Part shown: in pieces, positions 8,318 through 16,513 of the stretch
Position numbering within the stretch: the stretch's first letter is position 1
Layout of the letters: each line of letters begins with the position of its first letter
NCBI GenBank assembly: GCA_027621915.1
Contig: JAQCAD010000035.1
Location: 1 to 35,927 of the forward strand
Source of the DNA: Pseudomonadota bacterium
Lineage (GTDB): Bacteria > Pseudomonadota > Gammaproteobacteria > Steroidobacterales > Woeseiaceae
Direction of reading: 5' to 3'
Length of the DNA stretch: 35,927 bases
Position numbers and translations under genes: made by a program
Notes under the pieces: generated by a model
Databases searched by the model: none
What the model saw: the letters and a program-made list of their open reading frames with translations, nothing else
What the model was told of the DNA's origin: nothing

Positions 8318-9508
8318 TTACAGCAGGTGTGCCCTATCTGATGCGAGCAGTGCCGGGGGCGCCATGATATCGCCGCGACTCAAGCCAATACACTTGAAAT
8401 TCTCTCCCATCTCGGCGGGCAACGTAAGCAATTTGACCTGCGCCGCCAGTTCGATTTGCTCAACGAGGGGCAACGACGTGAAACCATTGAGCTCGTCCTC
8501 CAGACCGCCATTCAAGAGAAAATGGACCTGCGATACGTAGCCTGCGACCGCCATTCCTGCAGCGGACGCAGATTTCGCGACCATCGAAAAATCGACCCAC
8601 GCCGTTATGTCCTGAATACCAGGCCAGAGCAGCGGATTGTCATGTGCATGATGTCTGAAATGACAACGCAACCATCCTTGAACTCGCTCGCTCGCATAAT
8701 ACTCCCGCCTGCTTACTCCGTAATCAACCAGTAGCACGACGCCCTCCTGGACGGCGTTACAAATATCCGTTACCCAGTTACCGAGGCCACGAGAAACTTC
8801 GGATTCGTATCCATTCTTGAAAGCGCGATCGATGTCGATCTCAATATTCCTGACAAACTCACGGAGCGGCTCAGGTGCTATAGCGAATTGCCAGACAAAT
8901 TTTCCACGTTCCATCGAGACTCGCGCTTCCCATACTTCGTCGTCAAAAATCCGGAATCGGTCGACGGGAATTGCATCAGCAACTTCGTTTGCAACGACGA
9001 CGCCTTTGAAATCAGCTGGTAGTTCAGAAATCCAATGCACGCGATCGAGGAACTGTGGTACCTCACTTCTGATTCGCGCTTCTTGCCGCTCCTTCAGGTC
9101 CGCAGAAACCTCGAGAATGAGGTAGCGTCCGGGCAATACGTCCAACTCGGCAAGTTTCTCAAGGATCGATACAGCCAACGCGCCTGTTCCGGCACCCGGC
9201 TCGAACACTTCCCCGCCGCCCGTTTGAGCAAGCACGAATGCTATCTGGCGAGCCACAACCCGGCCAAACAAAGGCGAAATTTCGGGAGCGGTAACAAAGT
9301 CACCGGCTCTGCCGAGTTTTGCAGCACCTGCCGCGTAGTAGCCCATTCCCGGCGCATATAGTGCGTGATGCATAAATTCGGAAAACGAAATACTTCCGCC
9401 ATTTTTTTCGATAATTTGGCAAATGTATGCCGACACACGGTCGCTGTGAGCCTTGCTTTCGGCGTCCGGGATTGGCAAATTGAATCGGGATTCAGGATTT
9501 GACTTCAT
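8318..9508 (-). CDS. SAM-dependent methyltransferase, MidA/NDUFAF7 family
   Basis: A 396-aa class I methyltransferase (PF02636). The family motif region ISFSEFMHHALYAPGMGYYAAG (about 30-50) is followed by GDFVTAPEISPLFG and the SAM-binding FEPGAGTGALAVSIL; VVVANEVADAIPVDRF is also typical. The human relative methylates an arginine of complex I subunit NDUFS2, but bacterial targets are not settled, so no substrate is assigned. The frame extends upstream to 9577; MKSNPESRF at 9508 is preferred because family similarity begins shortly after it. A divergent reductase gene starts 103 bp away, so this gap holds both promoters. It is likely the first gene of the uppP operon. Confidence 0.88.
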   Translation of the reverse strand: MKSNPESRFNLPIPDAESKAHSDRVSAYICQIIEKNGGSISFSEFMHHALYAPGMGYYAAGAAKLGRAGDFVTAPEISPLFGRVVARQIAFVLAQTGGGEVFEPGAGTGALAVSILEKLAELDVLPGRYLILEVSADLKERQEARIRSEVPQFLDRVHWISELPADFKGVVVANEVADAIPVDRFRIFDDEVWEARVSMERGKFVWQFAIAPEPLREFVRNIEIDIDRAFKNGYESEVSRGLGNWVTDICNAVQEGVVLLVDYGVSRREYYASERVQGWLRCHFRHHAHDNPLLWPGIQDITAWVDFSMVAKSASAAGMAVAGYVSQVHFLLNGGLEDELNGFTSLPLVEQIELAAQVKLLTLPAEMGENFKCIGLSRGDIMAPPALLASDRAHLL

Positions 9509-9611
9509 CGTTATCAAAGCTATCCAACTATGTCGACAATGTATGCTGGCTAACCTGCAATTGCCATTCACCACCATTCGTTAGTGCTGATTGACGGGCC
9601 AGAGGTCAAGT

Positions 9612-10370
9612 ATGTCGATATTCCATTTAGAAACACTCGATGGCAAGGTCGCGCTGGTAACAGGCGCGGCCCGACGAATTGGTGCTGCAATTTCCGAAGA
9701 ACTTCATGCGGCCGGCGCTCGCGTGGCCGTTCACTACCACGGGTCAGGAAATGACGCCCACAAGTTGGTTGAGGCACTTAATGAAGTGAGAGCCAATTCT
9801 GCGATTGCGTTGATGGCTGATCTTAAGACTGACGAAGGCCCGAACGAGTTGATCGATTCAGTTTTGAGCTGGGCAGGCCGACTGGACATACTGGTGAATA
9901 ATGCATCCACTTTTTATCCCACGCCCTTGGGCGAGGTTGACATATCGGGCTGGGAAGATCTTTTGGGCAGCAATTTGCGGGCGCCAATGTTTCTCGCCCA
10001 GGCTGCCGCGCCACATCTGCAAGCGGTGAGCGGAAATATAGTCAATCTTGTCGACATTCACGCCTGCAAACCATTGCGGAATTACCCGGTTTACTGCGCT
10101 GCCAAAGCCGGACTTGCCATGCTTACTCGTTCGCTGGCAAAAGAACTCGCCCCATGCGTCCGGGTAAATGGCGTTGCACCCGGCGCGATTGCCTGGCCTG
10201 AGACAGGTATGTCCGACTCAGTGAAAAAAAATATTGTCAGCCAAATACCCCTTGGCAAGGCGGGCGAACCGGCGGATATAGCCAATGCCGTATTATTTCT
10301 TGTTCGTGATGCGACATTTGTTACAGGGCAAATCATCCCCATCGACGGTGGCCGCTCCATCGGCTGGTAA
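9612..10370 (+). CDS. Pteridine reductase (short-chain dehydrogenase, FolM/PTR1-like)
   Basis: A 252-aa NADPH-dependent short-chain dehydrogenase that probably reduces dihydromonapterin, dihydrobiopterin or dihydrofolate. The nucleotide motif is TGAARRIG, the T-G-x-x-x-R-x-G form that separates pteridine reductases from other SDRs, and VAVHYHGS follows it as in PTR1. Catalytic YCAAK (Tyr-x3-Lys), LVNNAS and the C-terminal GQIIPIDGG are present. A TTG start at 9591 is possible, but AGAGGT 5 nt before ATG 9612 is better. It is divergent from the methyltransferase and lies 2 kb from folK and folB, which supports a pterin or folate role. It ends 16 bp from the convergent S41 protease gene. Confidence 0.88.
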   Translation: MSIFHLETLDGKVALVTGAARRIGAAISEELHAAGARVAVHYHGSGNDAHKLVEALNEVRANSAIALMADLKTDEGPNELIDSVLSWAGRLDILVNNASTFYPTPLGEVDISGWEDLLGSNLRAPMFLAQAAAPHLQAVSGNIVNLVDIHACKPLRNYPVYCAAKAGLAMLTRSLAKELAPCVRVNGVAPGAIAWPETGMSDSVKKNIVSQIPLGKAGEPADIANAVLFLVRDATFVTGQIIPIDGGRSIGW

Positions 10371-10385
10371 TTCCGGGGGAACCGG

Positions 10386-11702
10386 TTACCAGGCACCCGC
10401 CGTCCGTCTCCACGCCGGCCCGCCCCGCTCCGACTTCAATTCGTCCCTGCCCCGGTCAGATTTTTGCAGCGCCTGTGCAGACACGGGTAACGCTGGACAA
10501 GCTCCGTTTTCCACCAGGAATAACGCTGTTGTCACATTTGGATCAGTTTCGTCACCGATCGGAATCAGGACATTGTCCTGTACCGGGCAATCCACAGGTA
10601 GCCCGTCGAAATAGCCACCTTCATCATCGGAATTGACAGTTTCGAATGCCGTTGGACGAAGAATCTTGTCGCAGAAAGGAATACCTAACTGCCCGACGGG
10701 TTTGCCTCGAGTTACAGAGCCCACGATTGATACGTCGACATGCGACGCCATGCTGTTGGCTATAAGCTCACTTGCTGAAGCAGTCCTGTCCGTTGCGATG
10801 ACGACCAGTCGCGAAAGACTGATCGACTCAAACAGATTTTGAAAAAAAGCAATTCGATTCGATGCGGAATGGTCGTCGTTGAAAAGGGTCTTCGAAAAAA
10901 TCGAATTAACGGCAATAGCGCCACCTAGATAGTTGCCCAGCAATTCTGTTGTGCTGATAAGTCCGCCACCGTTGTATCTGAGGTCGAGGATAACGTCGGT
11001 AACATTTGCCTGCTGAAATGCAAGAAAGACATCAGCAAACGCGGCATCAGCCGTACTGATAAATGTGGTGATTTCGAGGTAACCAACAGTCGTGCCCCCG
11101 GGGAGACTGATTATTCGCGATTGGGGTAGCGGGTCGATCGTCACCAGGCCTTTGGCGACGGATATCGTTTCTTCGGAGTTGTCCGGACGTCGAATAGTGA
11201 AATCCAGTGCAGGCATTGCGAATAGAGCACCTACGCCCTCGTTAGCCTCGATGTCAGAAATCGTCCTGCCATTCAACATCAAAATACGCTGCCCGCGCTC
11301 AAATCCGGCCTCGGCAGCAGGACTGGACACAAACACTGTTAGAAATCGCAGGTCGTCCGCCGTTTCAAACCGGGAACTAAAGCCGTAACCCTCGTATTGA
11401 CCTTCCCCAAAAAACTGGGCGTCGCTGGCTGCCAGGTCAATGTAGCTGAAGTCATCCAGCGGCTGAAAGGAGATCAGATATGCGAGCAGATCCTCCGGAG
11501 TTGCAAAATCACCAGTGTCGACGCTCAAAGGCAGCGAATCGTTCCAGAAATACACATCTCGCATCGAATCAAGCACATACTGTTTTTGCCCAGCGATCGT
11601 ACAAGCGTCCGTACCAACCCCTGGCGGCGCGGTTTTCGAATCATCAGATACGCTGCAGGCACACAGCAGCATGATTACCGCGAGAACCGAATAAATTTTC
11701 AA
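10386..11702 (-). CDS. S41-family (C-terminal processing) peptidase lipoprotein
   Basis: A 438-aa predicted lipoprotein. The start is TTG 11702, with GGAAGGGG 5 nt upstream; an earlier TTG at 11726 lacks a site. The signal ends in lipobox LCAC (Cys16), followed by a Ser/Asp-rich linker. A PDZ-like segment (AAEAGFERGQRILMLNG) precedes the tail-specific protease domain with DVILDLRYNGGG and the Ser-bearing TDRTASASELIANS. VTRGKPVGQ carries a Lys that may act as the general base. It is therefore a Ser/Lys protease in the envelope. The last 25 residues are very basic and Arg-rich, which is unusual. It lies 104 bp downstream of folK on the same strand. Confidence 0.9.
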   Translation of the reverse strand: MKIYSVLAVIMLLCACSVSDDSKTAPPGVGTDACTIAGQKQYVLDSMRDVYFWNDSLPLSVDTGDFATPEDLLAYLISFQPLDDFSYIDLAASDAQFFGEGQYEGYGFSSRFETADDLRFLTVFVSSPAAEAGFERGQRILMLNGRTISDIEANEGVGALFAMPALDFTIRRPDNSEETISVAKGLVTIDPLPQSRIISLPGGTTVGYLEITTFISTADAAFADVFLAFQQANVTDVILDLRYNGGGLISTTELLGNYLGGAIAVNSIFSKTLFNDDHSASNRIAFFQNLFESISLSRLVVIATDRTASASELIANSMASHVDVSIVGSVTRGKPVGQLGIPFCDKILRPTAFETVNSDDEGGYFDGLPVDCPVQDNVLIPIGDETDPNVTTALFLVENGACPALPVSAQALQKSDRGRDELKSERGGPAWRRTAGAW

Positions 11703-11806
11703 CTGGACCCCTTCCAACCGCGACAATACCGATTTGTCATTATCACCGGTTGTTGGTCTGATTCACGTGACGGGCACCCGGTTTTTGGTATCTCCGGCGA
11801 CGGGTT

Positions 11807-12295
11807 TTACAGAATAAGGTTTACGCGGACCAACGGGTGCGCATCGACATCAAAGGAAGACCAATGCCAGGCGATCGTTTTGCGGCTAATCGGGTGGATG
11901 TAGTCGGGCGCAATTTCCGCCAGTGGCCCAAGGACGAAGCTGTAATCGAGCACGTCAGATCGAGGTACCCTGATTGGTGGTGAATCTATGATCAAGCCAT
12001 CGTAAAGCAAAAGGTCAATATCAAGCGTTCGTGACAAGAATGCATCGGAACCGCGCTGGCGTCCCGCGAGCGTGTGAATTTCTTCGAGTTGCTGATAGAT
12101 ATCCCCTGGCGACATTTCCGATTCCACGCATACCACGGCGTTTAAAAAATCGGCGCCCTCAAATCCAAACGCCTTGTTCCGATAGACCGATGACGTTGCC
12201 AAGAGGTGAAATCGATTTGCAAGCTCAACTGCGCCGATTTTCAAATTTGTCCTCGGCTGGCAATTGCTACCGATGCCCATGTAAACAACCGCCAT
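11807..12295 (-). CDS. folK: 6-hydroxymethyl-7,8-dihydropterin pyrophosphokinase
   Basis: A 162-aa cytoplasmic enzyme that transfers pyrophosphate from ATP to 6-hydroxymethyl-dihydropterin, the step before DHPS in folate synthesis. It shows MGIGSNCQPRTNL at the N-terminus, SSVYRNKAFG, and the hallmark SRTLDIDLLLYDG with the metal-binding Asp pair; VPRSDVLDYSFVLGPLAEIAPD follows. Length is normal. It begins 4 nt after the folB stop, so folB and folK are co-translated in the tsaD-folB-folK operon. No terminator is evident after it. Confidence 0.95.
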   Translation of the reverse strand: MAVVYMGIGSNCQPRTNLKIGAVELANRFHLLATSSVYRNKAFGFEGADFLNAVVCVESEMSPGDIYQQLEEIHTLAGRQRGSDAFLSRTLDIDLLLYDGLIIDSPPIRVPRSDVLDYSFVLGPLAEIAPDYIHPISRKTIAWHWSSFDVDAHPLVRVNLIL

Positions 12296-12299
12296 TTTT

Positions 12300-12683
12300 C
12301 TAGGCTTTTTCGCGACGAATTATGACACCCACATCTTTGGCCCCTCTGATCGCGCCAGGCTTACTAACACGAATCTGAACCCAGGGAACCGGAAATTCTT
12401 CCAGAATTGTCTGTGCTATCTTTTCGGCCATTGTTTCGACCAATTGAAACTCGGAATCAGCTACAAATTGTTGCACTCGCTTGGCAACTTTCTTGTAATT
12501 GAGTGTGTCCTCAATGTCGTCGCTGACAGCAGCTCGACGAACATCAGCACCCAATTCAATATCAATGCTGACGGTCTGGCGAATCTTACGTTCCCAGTCC
12601 CAAATGCCGACGATCGTTTCGACCTTTAGATCCGTAAGAAAAATAGTATCCGTGTAAGTGTCATCGTTCATGCTAAGTGCCAT
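12300..12683 (-). CDS. folB: Dihydroneopterin aldolase
   Basis: A 127-aa enzyme that converts dihydroneopterin to 6-hydroxymethyl-dihydropterin and glycolaldehyde, supplying FolK encoded just downstream. The pattern follows E. coli FolB: VGIWDWER, DIEL, DTLNYKKVAKRV, LVETMAEKIA with the active-site Glu, and VSKPGA with the catalytic Lys near residue 105, ending GVIIRRE. ATG 12683 lies 4 nt past the tsaD stop; a second ATG at 12671 is equally possible because neither has a good ribosome-binding site. Very tight spacing on both sides implies one transcript. Confidence 0.95.
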   Translation of the reverse strand: MALSMNDDTYTDTIFLTDLKVETIVGIWDWERKIRQTVSIDIELGADVRRAAVSDDIEDTLNYKKVAKRVQQFVADSEFQLVETMAEKIAQTILEEFPVPWVQIRVSKPGAIRGAKDVGVIIRREKA

Positions 12684-12687
12684 ATGT

Positions 12688-13695
12688 TCAGGCTATGGCG
12701 GCGGGTCTCCTGAGAGAGTCAAGTGCCCATCGCGCGGTAGCCAGAATGGTAGCCGGTTTTTCACCATCAGTAAGACGCAGAGCACCTGCCAGGGCAATCA
12801 TCGCACCATTGTCCGTACAGAACCGGAGCCTCGGATAGAACACGTCTCCGGGAAAGTGCTGGTCCAGTTCAGACCGCAATAATTTGTTTGCACCAACACC
12901 GCCCGCAATGACAAGTCTATCCGCGTTCTGATGCCGTGCCGCTTTAAGCGTTCGCGCGACCAGCGTATCGACCACGGCGCGTTGAAATGACGCAGCGATA
13001 TCCGCGCGAGTTGATTCCAAATCATCAGATTCACGGACTTTCAGCATAACTGCTGTCTTGAGTCCGCTGAAGCTGAAATCGAACCCCTCGCGATTGATCA
13101 TGGGACGGGGAAACTGCCAGGCCTGCTCGTCGCCCGATTCCGCCAGTAGAGCCAGGGCCGGTCCGCCAGGGTAACCGAGACCCAGGAGTTTCGCTGTTTT
13201 GTCAAATGCCTCGCCGACCGCATCGTCAAGCGTGCATCCAAGCACCTGGTAGGCGCCCAGCGCTTCAATCCAGACCAGCATCGTGTGCCCACCGGATACC
13301 AGGAGCGCCAGAAACGGGTATGTCGGGGCATTTTCCTCAAGCATTGGCGCGACGAGATGACCTTCCATATGGTGAATCGGGATTACCGGGCAGCCCCAGG
13401 CGAGACCGAGCCCGTTTGCCATGCCACCACCCACCATGAGTGCGCCTGTCAACCCGGGCCCCGCTGTATAGGCAATTGCGTCTGCCTTTTCCGTTCCGGC
13501 CTCCCTCAGCACCTGGCGAATCAATGGCAGGAGCCGCCGCAGATGGTCCCGTGAGGCGATTTCCGGCACGACTCCGCCGTACACGGCATGCAGGTCGACC
13601 TGACTATGTAGCGCCTCGGCAATCAGGCCCCGCTCGGTGTCGAATAGGGCGACCCCGGTCTCGTCGCAGCTTGTTTCCAGTCCCAGTATCAGCAT
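12688..13695 (-). CDS. tsaD: tRNA N6-adenosine threonylcarbamoyltransferase TsaD
   Basis: A 335-aa catalytic subunit of the complex that moves threonylcarbamoyl to A37 of ANN-decoding tRNAs. The ASKHA-fold protein starts [14 protein letters not shown] and has metal ligands His109 and His113 (HHMEGH), the LVSGGHT nucleotide loop, [22 protein letters not shown], and the second ligand region [13 protein letters not shown] plus TDNGAMIA. Full length. It is the first gene of the leftward tsaD-folB-folK unit and is divergent from rpsU with about 150 bp between them, the standard gammaproteobacterial arrangement. Confidence 0.97.
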   Translation of the reverse strand: MLILGLETSCDETGVALFDTERGLIAEALHSQVDLHAVYGGVVPEIASRDHLRRLLPLIRQVLREAGTEKADAIAYTAGPGLTGALMVGGGMANGLGLAWGCPVIPIHHMEGHLVAPMLEENAPTYPFLALLVSGGHTMLVWIEALGAYQVLGCTLDDAVGEAFDKTAKLLGLGYPGGPALALLAESGDEQAWQFPRPMINREGFDFSFSGLKTAVMLKVRESDDLESTRADIAASFQRAVVDTLVARTLKAARHQNADRLVIAGGVGANKLLRSELDQHFPGDVFYPRLRFCTDNGAMIALAGALRLTDGEKPATILATARWALDSLRRPAAIA

Positions 13696-13754
13696 AGGCG
13701 GCGCATCATACCCCAGCGACTTCGAGATACGGTCTGAAATTCATGAGTTTTTGC

Positions 13755-13784
13755 TTTGCAATATGTCGCTTCCCTAGATATTAT
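13755..13784 (+). promoter_or_regulatory. Candidate sigma-70 promoter of the rpsU operon
   Basis: TTTGCA (13755-13760) and TATTAT (13779-13784) are separated by 18 nt and match the consensus at 4/6 and 5/6. The expected start near 13791 gives a leader that opens directly into the hairpin at 13797-13820. Confidence 0.5.
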
Positions 13785-13796
13785 GCGTGGTTCATC

Positions 13797-13820
13797 CCCG
13801 GCCCCTGAGCCGGGTTTTCT
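13797..13820 (+). terminator. Terminator-like hairpin in the rpsU leader (possible attenuator)
   Basis: Stem CCCGGC (13797-13802) / GCCGGG (13809-13814), loop CCCTGA, followed by TTTTCT. It lies about 30 nt before the rpsU ATG, and no gene ends here in this direction: tsaD runs away from it. It therefore either attenuates the operon or forms a protective 5' hairpin. Confidence 0.6.
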
Positions 13821-13848
13821 TATATTTGAAGTAGTGATACCTAATCGT

Positions 13849-14064
13849 ATGCCGAGTGTTCGCATAAAAGAAAACGAGTATTTCGACGCTGCATTGCGTC
13901 GTTTCAAGCGTGCCTGTGAGAAAGCGGGGGTCCTGACGGAACTTCGCCGTCGGGAGTTCTATGAAAAACCGACGCAGGAAAGAAAACGCAAGAAAGCCGC
14001 TGCCGTAAAACGTCACCTGAAGCGGGTCTCTCGCGACGTGTCACGCCGCACGCGCCTTTACTAA
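13849..14064 (+). CDS. rpsU: 30S ribosomal protein bS21
   Basis: A 71-aa highly basic ribosomal protein that helps 16S rRNA pair with the mRNA Shine-Dalgarno region. The sequence [20 protein letters not shown] is nearly identical to other gammaproteobacterial S21 proteins, and the length equals E. coli. A longer open frame from 13756 exists but crosses the leader hairpin, so the shorter start is used. No strong ribosome-binding site is seen, in keeping with bS21 translation often being weakly primed. It is the first gene of the rpsU-yqeY-dnaG-rpoD operon. Confidence 0.98.
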   Translation: MPSVRIKENEYFDAALRRFKRACEKAGVLTELRRREFYEKPTQERKRKKAAAVKRHLKRVSRDVSRRTRLY

Positions 14065-14084
14065 GATTTCGATCCCAGCCCGCA

Positions 14085-14534
14085 ATGTCCCTTAAGGGCC
14101 AAATCCTTGATGATGTAAAGAGCACCATGAAGGCCGGCGACAAAGACCGGCTGAAAGTGTTGCGCCTGATCACTGCCGCAATCAAACAGGTCGAGGTGGA
14201 CGATCGCAGAACGCTCGATGACGACACAGACGTACTGAGCATTCTCAACAAGATGGTCAAGCAGCGCCGGGATTCGATCAGCCAGTTCGAGCAGGGCAAT
14301 CGCCATGATCTGGCTGATATAGAAAAATCAGAGATTGAGATAATTGGCGCCTACCTGCCGGAGCAGATGTCCGATGAGGCTCTGGACAAGCTGGTCGATG
14401 ACGCCATTGCCACCACTGGCGCCGCGGGCATTCGTGACATGGGTAAAGTTATGGCCATTGTGAAAGCAGCTGCCCAGGGCCGTGCTGACATGGCGGCGGT
14501 CGGAGCAAAAGTAAAGTCTCGACTCGACCAGTAA
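14085..14534 (+). CDS. yqeY: GatB/YqeY domain protein
   Basis: A 149-aa protein of the YqeY family, related to the C-terminal tail domain of GatB, the tRNA-dependent amidotransferase subunit. It shows SLKGQILDDVKSTMKAGDKDRLKVLRL at the start, the KMVKQRRDSISQFEQGNR helix and IIGAYLPEQMSDEAL, and ends GRADMAAVGAKVKSRL, all conserved in the family. Its role as a free-standing protein is not settled. It sits 20 nt after rpsU and before dnaG, a common placement in proteobacteria, and is probably co-transcribed. Confidence 0.95.
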   Translation: MSLKGQILDDVKSTMKAGDKDRLKVLRLITAAIKQVEVDDRRTLDDDTDVLSILNKMVKQRRDSISQFEQGNRHDLADIEKSEIEIIGAYLPEQMSDEALDKLVDDAIATTGAAGIRDMGKVMAIVKAAAQGRADMAAVGAKVKSRLDQ

Positions 14535-14651
14535 TGCGCCGAACTAGCTGGCATCGCCACCGACTTTAGCTATGCTTGAAGTTAAGACGCTGTAGCACCA
14601 AAAACAAAAAATAAGATCGAATAATATTGTCGGCCATCGACTAACCCCCGG

Positions 14652-14667
14652 ACGGCCACGTAGCCGT
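14652..14667 (+). other. Hairpin in the yqeY-dnaG spacer, next to the dnaG start
   Basis: In the 143-bp gap before dnaG, ACGGC (14652-14656) pairs with GCCGT (14663-14667) around CACGTA. It has no T-run. The ATG follows 10 nt later with no recognisable ribosome-binding site. In E. coli the equivalent spacer holds a terminator and processing site that keep primase levels low; this may have a similar role. Confidence 0.35.
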
Positions 14668-14677
14668 TAGTGACTGA

Positions 14678-16444
14678 ATGAGCGGACTTATACCAAAGCA
14701 GTTTATTGTTGACCTTATCGACAGGGCTGATGTTGTCGAGGTCGTCGGCCGCAGGGTTCAGCTCAAGAAGGCCGGCAAAGAATACAAAGCCTGTTGCCCT
14801 TTTCACGATGAGAAGTCGCCCTCGTTTACGGTCAGCCCTGACAAGGGCTTTTACCACTGCTTCGGATGCGGCCAGCACGGAAATGCGCTCGACTTCCTGA
14901 TGCAGTATGACCACATGGAGTTCGTTGAAGCGGTGGAGAGCCTCGCTGGTTTAATGGGTGTTGAAGTGCCGCATGAAGAGGGGCAAAGCCAGCGTCCCGC
15001 CCGCAGCTATGATTCGTTATTCGAACTCATCAAAAAGGTCGCAGAGTTTTATGAGGCAGAACTGAAGAAACATGATGCGGCAGTGGATTATCTCAAGCTT
15101 CGCGGTATTGACGGCGCAACTGCCAAGCGGTTCGGCATCGGTTATGCGCCATCTGGCTGGAGCAATGTGCTCGACAAATTTGGGAAGTCAAAAGAGACGA
15201 TCGATCGACTGCTCGCCGTTGGCCTCATTATTCGTAAAGATAACGGTCAGAATTATGACCGGTTCCGTGATCGGATCATGTTCCCAATACGAGATTCCCG
15301 TGGCCGCATGATCGGCTTCGGCGGTCGCGTCCTGCTGAATGAGGAGCCGAAATACCTGAATTCGCCCGAAACAGTTTTGTTTCACAAAGGCCGCGAACTT
15401 TATGGCCTGTACGAAGCTCGCCAGGCGTTGCGTAACATCGATCGTCTGGTCGTTGTAGAAGGCTATATGGACGTTGTTGGGTTGGCGCGACACGGTATCG
15501 ATTTCTCTACTGCAACACTTGGCACGGCAACCACCGACGAGCACCTGAATCGCCTGTTTCGCGTGTGCGACGAAATCTTTTTTTGCTTTGATGGAGACCG
15601 CGCCGGTCGCGCCGCCGCGTGGCGCGCACTCGAGAATGCGCTTCCGCAAATCAGGGAAGGACGCCAGATCCGCTTCGTTTTCCTGCCGGATGGCCAGGAT
15701 CCGGATTCCTATGTTCAGGAACATGGCGCGGCCGCCTTCGAATCAGCGTTGGATAAGGCGATGCCACTTTCAGACTTCCTGCTTGAAGAATTGACGGCAC
15801 AGGCAGACATGAATTCCGTTGACGGGCGTGCACGACTGGCCGAGCTGGCAAGGCCGCTAATAATGAAAATTCCGCCGGGCGTATTTAAAGAGCTCCTGAC
15901 TGTTCGGCTCGCAGAATCTGTTGGTCTGCCCGCTCACAAACTTGAGTCAATATTGCGTACGGATGTGGCAAGCGAACCCAGAGCGAATTCGAAGGGAAAG
16001 ACTCGATTGCGGTCCGTGCCAGGCGGCTTAGGAAACCCGTCGATTGTGCGCCGGGCTATAACCTTGTTATTAAATCATCCGGAGGCGGCCAGAGAACTCG
16101 ATGTTTCGCAGTTGTCGGGCGTGTCAAAGCCCGGCTGCGATCTGTTGCGAGACCTGATCGAAATGGTGCAGTCCGAGCCCAACCTGACGACGGCCGGCCT
16201 GCTCGAGCGATGGCGAAATGATGAAAAAGGCCGCCATCTTGGCAAATTAGCCGCGGTTGAATTACCGGAACTGGATGAGTTTGATGCCGGCGCCGAGCTG
16301 CTTGATTGTATTGCCCAGCTTGCCGTAGGTGCCCGGCGGGACCGAATGACGTTTCTCATTGGAAAACAAACACTTAAATCGCTCACAGATGCGGAACGCA
16401 ATGAACTCAGGGCTTTGAGCCAGGGGTCTGCTTTCGGTGGATAA
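14678..16444 (+). CDS. dnaG: DNA primase
   Basis: A 588-aa primase that makes RNA primers at the replication fork with DnaB helicase. The N-terminal CHC2 zinc finger is Cys40, His43, Cys61, Cys64 (CCPFH ... CFGC). The catalytic core (about 110-320) has the TOPRIM glutamate in VVVEGYMDV and the Asp pair in FCFDGDRAG. The C-terminal part, from about 420, would be the helicase-binding domain and ends in a helical segment. Length is close to E. coli (581). The ATG lacks a clear ribosome-binding site, which would suit low expression. The next gene, rpoD, follows after 69 bp. Confidence 0.98.
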   Translation: MSGLIPKQFIVDLIDRADVVEVVGRRVQLKKAGKEYKACCPFHDEKSPSFTVSPDKGFYHCFGCGQHGNALDFLMQYDHMEFVEAVESLAGLMGVEVPHEEGQSQRPARSYDSLFELIKKVAEFYEAELKKHDAAVDYLKLRGIDGATAKRFGIGYAPSGWSNVLDKFGKSKETIDRLLAVGLIIRKDNGQNYDRFRDRIMFPIRDSRGRMIGFGGRVLLNEEPKYLNSPETVLFHKGRELYGLYEARQALRNIDRLVVVEGYMDVVGLARHGIDFSTATLGTATTDEHLNRLFRVCDEIFFCFDGDRAGRAAAWRALENALPQIREGRQIRFVFLPDGQDPDSYVQEHGAAAFESALDKAMPLSDFLLEELTAQADMNSVDGRARLAELARPLIMKIPPGVFKELLTVRLAESVGLPAHKLESILRTDVASEPRANSKGKTRLRSVPGGLGNPSIVRRAITLLLNHPEAARELDVSQLSGVSKPGCDLLRDLIEMVQSEPNLTTAGLLERWRNDEKGRHLGKLAAVELPELDEFDAGAELLDCIAQLAVGARRDRMTFLIGKQTLKSLTDAERNELRALSQGSAFGG

Positions 16445-16513
16445 ATATAGATCAGTTACGGTCAAACCAGTACAATTCGTCGTTTGCATTTTTTACGCAG
16501 AGGGAATCTCGTC

